Source: SAR202 cluster bacterium AD-804-J14_MRT_500m
GTDB lineage: Bacteria > Chloroflexota > Dehalococcoidia > UBA3495 > GCA-2712585
DNA length: 9,799 nt
NCBI GenBank assembly: GCA_009391275.1
Contig: VEXF01000047.1
Location: 1-9,799, forward strand
Reading direction: 5' to 3'
Shown: piece by piece, positions 1 to 5,817 of the stretch
Numbering within the stretch: position 1 is the first letter of the stretch
Layout: every line of letters starts with the position of its first letter
The notes under the pieces: model-generated
What the model saw: only the letters and a program-made list of their open reading frames with translations
The model's database searches: none
What the model was told of the DNA's origin: nothing
Translations under genes and position numbers: made by a program

Positions 1-137
1 CTGTTGAAGTTGATAAACTGGCCGATCTTATCGTGGTTGACGGGGACCCACTATCCGACATACGGGTCCTCCAGGATCCACGTAAAATTCCGCTGATAAT
101 GCAGGCTGGTTGGATCGTGAAAAATTCCATAATCTAG
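1..137 (+). CDS. C-terminal end of an amidohydrolase (partial, 5' end outside window)
   Basis: An open frame entering from the left edge (first whole codon at base 3) ends at TAG 135-137 and gives 45 residues. It contains ADLIVVDGDPLSDI followed about ten residues later by IPLIMQAGWIVKN. This is the usual last strand pair of metal-dependent amidohydrolases of the imidazolonepropionase/dihydroorotase-like superfamily, where the small beta-sandwich domain closes with 'ADLvvlDgDPl.di ... v..Vi.gG..v'. The metal site and substrate pocket lie in the missing part, so the substrate cannot be named. The next gene starts 106 bases downstream on the same strand; no clear terminator is seen between them. 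Confidence 0.8.
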   Translation, partial: VEVDKLADLIVVDGDPLSDIRVLQDPRKIPLIMQAGWIVKNSII

Positions 138-243
138 GTGCTGAACCGCAATTAACCTGGTCTGCAGAAATATACGATTAAAATATAGGAGTGCTGATAA
201 AGTTGTTCCTAATTCAGAATCCTATAAAAACCAAGGAGGACTC

Positions 244-582
244 ATGGAGAATACAGACAAAGAACTAAAGGTTCAGGATTTGAAGATAGGCAATGGGGTA
301 GAAATACAAGCAGGTGACACTGCTAGCATGCACTATACAGGGTGGCTTGAAAATGGTACCAAGTTTGATTCGTCATTAGATCGCAACCAGCCATTCGAAT
401 TCGTCCTAAGTGCAGGCCAAGTAATAAAAGGTTGGGATGAAGGTGTGGTCGGGATGAAGGTTGGCGGTAAACGAAAACTAACAATACCATCTGACATGGG
501 CTATGCCGCCAAGGGTGCTGGGGGTGTCATACCACCCAATGCAACACTTATATTTGAAATAGAGTTACTGGCGGTCAAATAG
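244..582 (+). CDS. FKBP-type peptidyl-prolyl cis-trans isomerase
   Basis: A 112-residue single-domain FKBP that would catalyse cis-trans isomerisation of Xaa-Pro bonds and assist protein folding. There is no signal peptide or membrane segment, so it is probably cytosolic. The pocket residues of the family are visible: Tyr31 (MHYTGWL), Phe41-Asp42 (KFDSS), Phe51, Val60-Ile61 (GQVIKGWDEG), Trp64, Tyr87 (DMGYAAKGAGG) and Phe104 (LIFEIELL). Length fits a minimal FKBP12-like domain; there is no inserted chaperone flap as in SlyD and no trigger-factor domain. The start is supported by AAGGAGGA at 233-240, three bases before the ATG, which is very strong but rather close. No gene-specific client can be inferred from the neighbours. 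Confidence 0.96.
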   Translation: MENTDKELKVQDLKIGNGVEIQAGDTASMHYTGWLENGTKFDSSLDRNQPFEFVLSAGQVIKGWDEGVVGMKVGGKRKLTIPSDMGYAAKGAGGVIPPNATLIFEIELLAVK

Positions 583-835
583 ACACTGACGGTTCTCTGA
601 CCCATAGTAACTGTGTAAATCGCACTAGCTTCGGGTTCGATAATCTAGCTTTGATTGGACAATGCCGAGCGAAAAAATATCTTAGACATAGTTCAAAAGA
701 CTCACCGTTGCACATGCTGACCATTATTAATCTTTTCTACTGGAGAGTTTAACACTGCTTTGGATAACCGAAGCAGCCGGCAATAAATCCGATATAATCA
801 CGTAAGTCGAACTCTTCGATGAAGGAGAAACCCAT
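583..835 (+). other. Intergenic gap (253 bases) with one isolated -10 box
   Basis: No convincing gene, RNA or terminator hairpin is seen between the FKBP and the first hydrolase. There is a perfect TATAAT at 793-798, 37 bases before the hydrolase ATG. The matching -35 position (about 770-775) reads GAAGCA, which is not a -35 box, and there is no TG extension. It may be an activator-dependent promoter or chance. A weaker pair, TTGGAC at 655-660 and TATCTT at 678-683 (17-base spacer), also exists. Confidence 0.4.
793..798 (+). promoter_or_regulatory. Possible -10 box upstream of the Cys-type hydrolase
   Basis: Exact TATAAT, 37 bases before the ATG at 836, so a transcript would start near 805 with a short leader. 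No -35 element lies at 16-19 bases upstream, which keeps this call weak. Confidence 0.3.
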
Positions 836-1585
836 ATGCCGTTTTATACCAGAGGCGACGTCAAGATTTATTATGAAGAGACCGGATCTGGTTTCCCACT
901 TCTCGTCACACCAGGTGGGGGATTAAACTCTCGGATCAGCAACTGGCCTAACGCAATATTCAACGCTATAGAAGAATTCAAAAGTGACTTCCGCTGCATC
1001 ACAATGGATCAACGAAATGCTAATAACGGACAATCCAGCGGGCCCGTCCAAATCTTCGATCCTTGGGGAGCCTTCGCTGACGACCAGCTAGGTCTTATGG
1101 ACCATTTAGGTATCCATAAGTTCTTCTTCATGGGATATTGTATTGGTGGCCCGTTCGGGCTGAAACTCATCGAACGAGCACCTGACCGTATTCAAGGGGC
1201 AGTGTTATGTCAGCCAGTTGGACATCGGCCAGAAAGTCCGGACGTCATGTATAACTCCGGTCTAGAAGGTTGGGCGCCCGATCTCCTAGCACACAGACCA
1301 GATGTAACCATGGAAATTATCGAGGCATACCAAGACAACCTCTATCGAGTAAACCCAGATTTCGTCTATAGTGTGTCACGAGAATTCGCTCGATCCTGCC
1401 AGACTCCAATTTTGGTAATGCCTGATGACGTTCCCTCCCATCCATACCAGACTTCCATGGACATAGTAGAATTAGCACCAAATGCAGAGGTGACTGCTTA
1501 TCCGTGGACAGAACCGCAAGATCTGCTCTTAGAAACGATAAACCAAGTAAGAAGCTTCTTACTTGCCAACCAACCACAGAAATAG
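836..1585 (+). CDS. Alpha/beta-hydrolase fold protein with a Cys at the nucleophile elbow
   Basis: A 249-residue alpha/beta-hydrolase domain with no signal peptide. Seen in sequence: the oxyanion-side loop PGGG (26-29); the strand-4 motif MDQRNANNGQS (57-67), a variant of the DQRGxGxS motif; and the nucleophile elbow G100-Y-C102-I-G104-G, with Cys where most family members have Ser. A late conserved block is PDDVPSHPYQTSM (196-208) followed by APNAEVTAYPWTEPQD. The usual catalytic His near the C-terminus is absent; the only late His is His202. I recall bacterial homologues with the same GxCIGG elbow and DVPAHPY block, so this looks like a distinct subfamily rather than a broken gene, but its reaction is unknown to me. 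A Cys nucleophile is known in dienelactone hydrolases. GAAGGAGA at 820-827 supports the ATG. It is the first of three same-strand genes that may be co-transcribed. Confidence 0.88.
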   Translation: MPFYTRGDVKIYYEETGSGFPLLVTPGGGLNSRISNWPNAIFNAIEEFKSDFRCITMDQRNANNGQSSGPVQIFDPWGAFADDQLGLMDHLGIHKFFFMGYCIGGPFGLKLIERAPDRIQGAVLCQPVGHRPESPDVMYNSGLEGWAPDLLAHRPDVTMEIIEAYQDNLYRVNPDFVYSVSREFARSCQTPILVMPDDVPSHPYQTSMDIVELAPNAEVTAYPWTEPQDLLLETINQVRSFLLANQPQK

Positions 1586-1702
1586 ACGAGTCTATTATTG
1601 CTGACGAATTAACTTGAAGGAAACCATCTCAATCCTAAACACAGCATAAAAATAGACTGCGAGTTAAGAGCCTGAAGTTTCGAAAAACGAAAGGAATCCG
1701 AC

Positions 1703-2572
1703 ATGGCTACCAACACCCAGACGTATAAGATAGATACTGAAGATGTAGAATATAACCACCATGCCAACACACCCCTGCTCGCGCGTTTGTTTAAACCCAG
1801 AGGAACCGGACCATTCCCTATTATGGTTGAGCTCCATGGTGGCGCTTGGGTTTCAGGGAATCGGACGAATGAAGACGCATCAAATGAGGCACTCGCTAGC
1901 CGAGGCGTAATAGTAGCGGCTCTAGACTTCAGGGTTCCACCGGAAGCTCCATATCCTGCTTCACTATCGGATATCCATTATGGGATCCGCTGGTGCAAAA
2001 CCTACGCTTCTGGATGGAACGGTCGCGGTGACCGAATTGGTGCCATGGGCACCTCTAGCGGAGCACACCAGGCCATGTTGCTTGGCATGCGCCCTGAGGA
2101 TCCACGCTATTCGGCCCTATCGTCGCCAGATAATTCCACACAGGTCGACGGAACACTATCGTGTGTAATTCTTTGCTCCCCGGTGATAGATCCTCTTGGA
2201 CGATACCACTACGTCAAGGGACTAAGGCAGGATTGTACCCCACCGCCCGGTATGGCGCAGAGGGTAATACCAATGCACGACCAATATTGGCAATCCGAGG
2301 AAGCCATGGATGAGGGTGCTCCAGCGCGTATTTTAAGACGTGGTGAGAACACTGCCCTGCCCCCCACCCTTTTATTAGCAAGGAGATCAGAGGATTCTCA
2401 TCCAACTCCCGATCGTGAAGAGTTCATTAAACAATACCGCAACGCTGGAGGTAGGGTTGACGTTACAATATTCGATGGAACAAATGAAGGTTTGTTTGAT
2501 GACCTCACTTCGTGCGTTGCAAGTCAAGCACTAGATCAGATGACTTCGTTCATACACGAACACATAGGTTGA
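1703..2572 (+). CDS. Alpha/beta hydrolase of the acetyl-esterase/HSL (fold-3) type, atypical triad
   Basis: A 289-residue cytosolic alpha/beta hydrolase resembling acetyl esterases and hormone-sensitive-lipase-like carboxylesterases. The oxyanion-hole motif HGGAW is at 45-49, followed by the tyrosine-loop-like region LDFRVPPEAPYP (74-85). The nucleophile elbow is G116-T-S118-S-G120, so Ser118 is the expected nucleophile. The acid would lie in SEDSHPTPD (229-237), with Asp231 the best guess. The catalytic His usually sits in a 'GxPHxF' segment; here that segment reads FDGTNEGLFDD, with Glu262 at the expected place, so the classical triad appears incomplete unless His233 or another residue substitutes. 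AAAGGA at 1690-1695, seven bases before the ATG, supports the start. The gap from the previous hydrolase is 117 bases and the ABM-like gene follows after 69 bases, suggesting one transcript. The substrate is not predictable. Confidence 0.88.
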   Translation: MATNTQTYKIDTEDVEYNHHANTPLLARLFKPRGTGPFPIMVELHGGAWVSGNRTNEDASNEALASRGVIVAALDFRVPPEAPYPASLSDIHYGIRWCKTYASGWNGRGDRIGAMGTSSGAHQAMLLGMRPEDPRYSALSSPDNSTQVDGTLSCVILCSPVIDPLGRYHYVKGLRQDCTPPPGMAQRVIPMHDQYWQSEEAMDEGAPARILRRGENTALPPTLLLARRSEDSHPTPDREEFIKQYRNAGGRVDVTIFDGTNEGLFDDLTSCVASQALDQMTSFIHEHIG

Positions 2573-2641
2573 ACCAGAAGCAGAATACATCTACCGAACT
2601 CGAAGCCGGACATTTAGAGCTAAAACTGACAAGGAGGTCCG

Positions 2642-2962
2642 ATGTACGTCATAGTTGTTCCAATCCAAATTAAACCAGAATTCAAAGAACAATATATCGA
2701 TGGCCTGATTGAAAATGCCAAGGGTGCCATCAACAACGAGCCCGGCTGCCTACGATTCGACCTAATCCAAGACGCAGATGATAGTAACCGGGTATGGTTG
2801 TACGAAGTCTATACTGGTGAACCTGCCTTTCAAGCCCATCTCAAATCGCCTCACTTTTTGAAACTCCAGGCAGCCAGCTCGGATTGGAAGGACCAAGGGA
2901 CACTACAAGGGGCCGGTTTGGGAGCCTACACTATCTGGCCGCCAGATAACGAATGGAATTAA
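2642..2962 (+). CDS. ABM-fold (antibiotic biosynthesis monooxygenase / YgiN-like) protein
   Basis: A 106-residue protein of the dimeric alpha+beta-barrel ABM family, which includes cofactor-free quinol monooxygenases (YgiN, ActVA-Orf6) and heme-degrading IsdG-type enzymes. Family marks: an N-terminal strand MYVIVVPIQIKPE, the EPGCLRFDL turn (34-42), the central strand VWLYEVYTGE (51-60), and the helix AHLKSPHF (65-72) with the conserved His66 and SPHF. The C-terminal tail ends in an aromatic-rich PPDNEWN stretch. No signal peptide. The start is fixed by AAGGAGGT at 2631-2638, three bases before the ATG. It sits 69 bases behind the esterase-like gene, the likely third gene of that unit. It could oxidise a phenolic or quinol-type product of the upstream hydrolases, but that is inference; ABM domains also occur as non-catalytic or unassigned proteins. 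Confidence 0.88.
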   Translation: MYVIVVPIQIKPEFKEQYIDGLIENAKGAINNEPGCLRFDLIQDADDSNRVWLYEVYTGEPAFQAHLKSPHFLKLQAASSDWKDQGTLQGAGLGAYTIWPPDNEWN

Positions 2963-3015
2963 CCAGCGCAATCCTGATTAGCCTAGGGATCCCGCGTCAT
3001 GACCCTAAACCCAGT

Positions 3016-4107
3016 TCACAGGTTAAATAGCACGTGCATGATCTCCCCGTCGCTAAGCACATAGTCTTTACCTTCTTGACGAAGAAAACCGCGCTTACGG
3101 GCCTCCACTAACCCTCCACACTCTACAAGATTTTCGTACGAAATTACTTCGGCTCGGATGAATCCTCTCTGTAAATCGCTATGGATAGTTCCGGCCGCGT
3201 GCCGTGCGACTGTATTCCTGGGTATTTCCCATGCCCTAACTTCATCTTCCCCAACGGTAAAAAATGAGATCTGGTCAACTACATCATAAGAAAGTTTCAC
3301 CATGCGGCTTAAGCTTGATTCCCCAGCACCCATCTCCTGTCTGAATTCCCTCTCTTCTTCCGGGTCCATCTGAACAAGTTCCATCTCCAACTGCGCACAT
3401 ACAACGGCAGTTCTGACGTGTTCTCCCTGGAAGACACCAGCAATTTCTTTTTCCAGCTTTTCCATTTGAGGCAATTGATCTTCTCCAATATTCATCACCA
3501 GTATGAGAGGTTTGATAGATAAAAACCCAAATCCCACCATCCGCTTGGCTTCATCATCCGACAATCCCTGATCTTTCAGAGCAATCCCATCTTCCAGTTT
3601 CCCTTTTACTTTTACCAAAAGCTCTTTTTCTTGAGTCAGGGCACCACGCTCTTGCGAGTTTGCACCCTTATAACTATCTTCAATCCTTGGAAGGCGTCGA
3701 TCCAAAACTCCTATATCAGAAAAAATCATCTCCATAATCATGTTTTCTGCATCTCGTGTAGGATCTATGGTTTCGTCAACATGAGCCACTGATGGATTCT
3801 CAAACGCCCGGGTTACGACCATCAAAGCGTCATTAGACTGCAGTGCATTTAGATACTCGCCTCCAATACCCCTAGTTTTTCCAAAACCTTCAGGTGGAGG
3901 CGGCACATCAACATAGGTTACTTGAGCAGATATGACTTTCTTAGGATTATACATATCTGCCAATTTTTCTATTCTCTCATCAGGAACTTTGGCCACTCCG
4001 ATATTTGGTTTATCAGCGTATCCTGTGATGGCCAAATTCCCACTTGTGACAGCATTAAAAACCGTTGTTTTACCTGCCCACGGCAAGCCAATTATTCCGA
4101 TCTCCAT
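3016..4107 (-). CDS. ychF: YchF/OLA1-type P-loop ATPase (divergent member)
   Basis: A 363-residue protein with the length and order of YchF/OLA1: an N-terminal G domain, a helical insert, and a C-terminal TGS-like domain (DEVRAWEIPRNTVARHAAGTIH from 288, then GFIRAEV and EGKDYVLSDGEIMHVLFN to the end). Walker A is G7-LPWAG-K13-T14-T15; the usual YchF form is GLPNVGKST. The base-specificity motif reads N206-I-G-E209, the NxxE that gives YchF its preference for ATP over GTP. G3 is unusual: where canonical YchF has DIAGLVKGAS, this has D67-V-P-P followed by PPEGFGKTRGIG, so the DxxG glycine is not there. YchF binds ribosomes and is tied to stress responses in other bacteria. It lies 56 bases downstream of the M19-like gene on the same strand, so the two are probably one transcript. 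Its Shine-Dalgarno (AGAGAGGG, 4110-4117) is close to the ATG. It could be a YchF-related paralogue; the symbol is by family. Confidence 0.88.
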   Translation of the reverse strand: MEIGIIGLPWAGKTTVFNAVTSGNLAITGYADKPNIGVAKVPDERIEKLADMYNPKKVISAQVTYVDVPPPPEGFGKTRGIGGEYLNALQSNDALMVVTRAFENPSVAHVDETIDPTRDAENMIMEMIFSDIGVLDRRLPRIEDSYKGANSQERGALTQEKELLVKVKGKLEDGIALKDQGLSDDEAKRMVGFGFLSIKPLILVMNIGEDQLPQMEKLEKEIAGVFQGEHVRTAVVCAQLEMELVQMDPEEEREFRQEMGAGESSLSRMVKLSYDVVDQISFFTVGEDEVRAWEIPRNTVARHAAGTIHSDLQRGFIRAEVISYENLVECGGLVEARKRGFLRQEGKDYVLSDGEIMHVLFNL

Positions 4108-4163
4108 AACCCTCTCTACGAACTATTGTTTTCCATTGATGATTCCCAATCAGCCGATGTCCA

Positions 4164-5375
4164 TTAGCCCACAACTTCCCGAAAATATCGGAGATAATTG
4201 AGACCCAACAGTTTTTTCAGTTCATCTTCATTGAACCCTTTCTCGGCTAATTTTACAGTGATACTTGGCCAGTCTCCAAAATTAGAATACCCTTCTATTC
4301 TGTAGTCTGGAGTGAGTCTGTGTTCAGGTCTAAAACCGCCCCAGTTAAATTCGTCTGGATGCTTTTTGAAATATTCGATTTGCCCGGGCATACTTTCAGG
4401 GAATTCATGATCATATATAAGGCCGGTTTCAGGTCCATTGGCACAAAGATCGGTACCTATCCCTACATGGTCGATACCCATAACGTTGACGAGGTGAGTT
4501 ACGTGATTTGCGAAATCGTCCAGTGTAGCTATACTGCCGTTGTTCTGGATAAACCCAGGGACGATCACTACGCCAAAAAAGCCGCCTTTTTCGGCAATTG
4601 CTTTTGCTAAATCGTCGTCTTTCCCCCTATCGTGGAAACAAACTGAATTACTTGACGAATGTGTCACAATTATCGGAGCTGAGGATATTTCAAGAGCGTC
4701 CCAGCCGACTTGTTGGCTACAATGACTTACATCAACCGCCATATTCATCTCATTTAGTTTTTGCACTACAGTTTGACCAAAATAAGTCAGACCGGTTCTA
4801 TAGCGTTCTGTACATCCATCACCCACTAGATTACGCAAATTATAGGTAAGTTGTACGACCCTCAGGCCCAAATTGTAAAAATAGTCAATTTTTGAAAGAT
4901 CCGTACCAAACGGCAATGTGTCTTGGAAATCTATAATTAGACCGTGTTTGTCCGAATTATAAACAGCCTCAATATCTTCTGCTTTAAGGATTAGTTTTAG
5001 CTCACCTTGTAGAGTATCAATGTAGCTTCTAGCCTGAGCGATTCCTTCCGTAGCAGTCTCAAAAGCCTTCTCCAATTCTATACCAACACTATATGTTCCA
5101 CTAGCAACGGTGACTCCTGATCTATCCCAAAGAGACAAGTATTGATCCCTGGCTGATTCAGAATTGCGGATTTCCTCTGCTGCTATCTTGGCTAACTGAT
5201 TGGATGCTTGGGCTCTGGTATATCCAGCCTGATCCATATCCACCAAGTCAAGCTTCATTCTTTCGGTAAATACAAATCCTGAAGTCGCAGGAGGTTGTTT
5301 ACTATCGATAACAAGAGCTTCTTGATGCAATTGTAGTGCCTCTTTGTTTGATAGATGTCTTACTTGTTTTTTCAA
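4164..5375 (-). CDS. Peptidase M19 (membrane/renal dipeptidase)-like protein lacking part of the metal site
   Basis: A 403-residue TIM-barrel protein of the M19 family, whose classical members are dinuclear-zinc dipeptidases. Seen: VDVSH218 and VTH239S, the two His ligands of M19; GIGTD309L, matching the late Asp; and the C-terminal GLNYLRYFREV, the typical 'GeNfLRvf.ev' tail. The N-terminal HxD metal motif (usually DGHND) is replaced by D24-SKQP, and the bridging Glu region reads IIDFQDT (147-153), with no Glu. I recall an M19 subfamily with a GFQNT motif at this place, so this is probably a divergent lineage rather than a decayed gene. Hydrolase activity is therefore uncertain. There is no clear signal peptide. 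The start codon is TTG (5375-5373), supported by AAGGAG at 5389-5384. It heads a unit with the YchF gene. Confidence 0.82.
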   Translation of the reverse strand: MKKQVRHLSNKEALQLHQEALVIDSKQPPATSGFVFTERMKLDLVDMDQAGYTRAQASNQLAKIAAEEIRNSESARDQYLSLWDRSGVTVASGTYSVGIELEKAFETATEGIAQARSYIDTLQGELKLILKAEDIEAVYNSDKHGLIIDFQDTLPFGTDLSKIDYFYNLGLRVVQLTYNLRNLVGDGCTERYRTGLTYFGQTVVQKLNEMNMAVDVSHCSQQVGWDALEISSAPIIVTHSSSNSVCFHDRGKDDDLAKAIAEKGGFFGVVIVPGFIQNNGSIATLDDFANHVTHLVNVMGIDHVGIGTDLCANGPETGLIYDHEFPESMPGQIEYFKKHPDEFNWGGFRPEHRLTPDYRIEGYSNFGDWPSITVKLAEKGFNEDELKKLLGLNYLRYFREVVG

Positions 5376-5383
5376 TAATCAGG

Positions 5384-5389
5384 CTCCTT
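5384..5389 (-). promoter_or_regulatory. Shine-Dalgarno fixing a TTG start for the M19-like gene
   Basis: Read on the minus strand this is AAGGAG (within AAAGGAG), eight bases before the TTG at 5375-5373. It makes the rare start codon credible and defines the N-terminus as MKKQVRHL. Confidence 0.75.
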
Positions 5390-5445
5390 TGAACCGAGTT
5401 AGTATTGCTTAGTCGGATGTTAGCAGAAGAGTAAAATCTCACCTT

Positions 5446-5466
5446 TGCCAATGCTATATTTTGGCA
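5446..5466. repeat. Inverted repeat TGCCAA-N9-TTGGCA
   Basis: Perfect six-base arms (5446-5451 and 5461-5466) around an AT-rich nine-base centre. It lies 71-91 bases upstream of the TTG start of the M19-like gene and just downstream of the candidate minus-strand promoter. The geometry suits a dimeric regulator's operator; no T-run follows on either strand, so a terminator is unlikely. Confidence 0.4.
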
Positions 5467-5482
5467 TTAAATGGCTACAGAA

Positions 5483-5510
5483 ATTTTACATGCCTAGACT
5501 GGCATCGCAA
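5483..5510 (-). promoter_or_regulatory. Candidate sigma70 promoter for the M19-like/YchF unit
   Basis: On the minus strand TTGCGA (5510-5505) is followed after 16 bases by TAAAAT (5488-5483). The -10 matches consensus at five of six positions and the -35 at four of six. Transcription would begin near 5476, giving a leader of about 100 bases that contains the 5446-5466 inverted repeat. Confidence 0.35.
5490..5505. repeat. Inverted repeat ATGCC-N6-GGCAT
   Basis: Perfect five-base arms (5490-5494 and 5501-5505) sharing the TGCC/GGCA core with the repeat at 5446-5466. It falls inside the spacer of the candidate minus-strand promoter, where a bound protein could block RNA polymerase. Confidence 0.35.
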
Positions 5511-5735
5511 TTACACGAAGTATATAAACGGAACGATGGATCAAGTATACCTCGTAGACCTAGCTCACCGTGATGCAAGTTTTTGTTTTAAGTAGTTAAC
5601 GGACTGCTATACAATAGTCTCATTGTTCATTAAGGCCCACTATCCAGCCAGCATCATGATATGGATGCCCACAAACAAGTGCTTAGATCGTTATACCTAA
5701 TACACATTATGCACGATGCAACGATGATTTTACGT

Positions 5736-5764
5736 TTGACTAGGTAATTGCGCGAGATTAGTAT
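5736..5764 (+). promoter_or_regulatory. Candidate sigma70 promoter for the GMC oxidoreductase
   Basis: TTGACT (5736-5741), a spacer of exactly 17 bases, then TAGTAT (5759-5764). The -35 matches consensus at five of six positions and the -10 at four of six. A start near 5771 would leave a leader of about 47 bases that includes the AAGGAGAA ribosome site at 5803-5810. Confidence 0.5.
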
Positions 5765-5817
5765 CAAATATATGTACCACTTAAGTTGTTCCAGCTCATC
5801 ATAAGGAGAATGGAAAC

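Larger units (their letters stand above)
5376..5817. other. Divergent intergenic region (442 bases)
   Basis: This is the longest stretch without a gene, between the minus-strand M19-like gene and the plus-strand GMC gene. It holds candidate promoters for both sides and two TGCC/GGCA inverted repeats near the left end. In the middle are smaller elements: GCATC-N8-GATGC at 5651-5668, and GCCCAC repeated at 5635-5640 and 5667-5672. A TACAAT box at 5610-5615 lacks a good -35. An open frame on the minus strand (5654-5872) runs into the GMC gene, has no ribosome site I can see and no recognisable sequence, so I do not call it. No tRNA-like or riboswitch-like structure was recognised. Confidence 0.6.

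Noticed and set aside
223..228. TATAAA just upstream of the FKBP ribosome site
   Set aside because: No -35 at a usable distance, and transcription would start at or inside the ribosome site.
630..650. GGTTCGA resembling a tRNA T-loop downstream of the FKBP gene
   Set aside because: The flanking bases cannot form a T-stem and no acceptor or anticodon arms are present.
1678..1692. TTTCG-AAAAA-CGAAA stem next to the ribosome site of the esterase-like gene
   Set aside because: A five-pair, AT-rich stem covering only part of the AAAGGA site; likely chance.
2984..3007. TAGGG...CCCTA inverted repeat (with GGGATCCC inside) between the converging ABM and YchF genes, a possible bidirectional terminator
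   Set aside because: Only five base pairs with a 14-base loop and no T-run on either strand; too weak to call.
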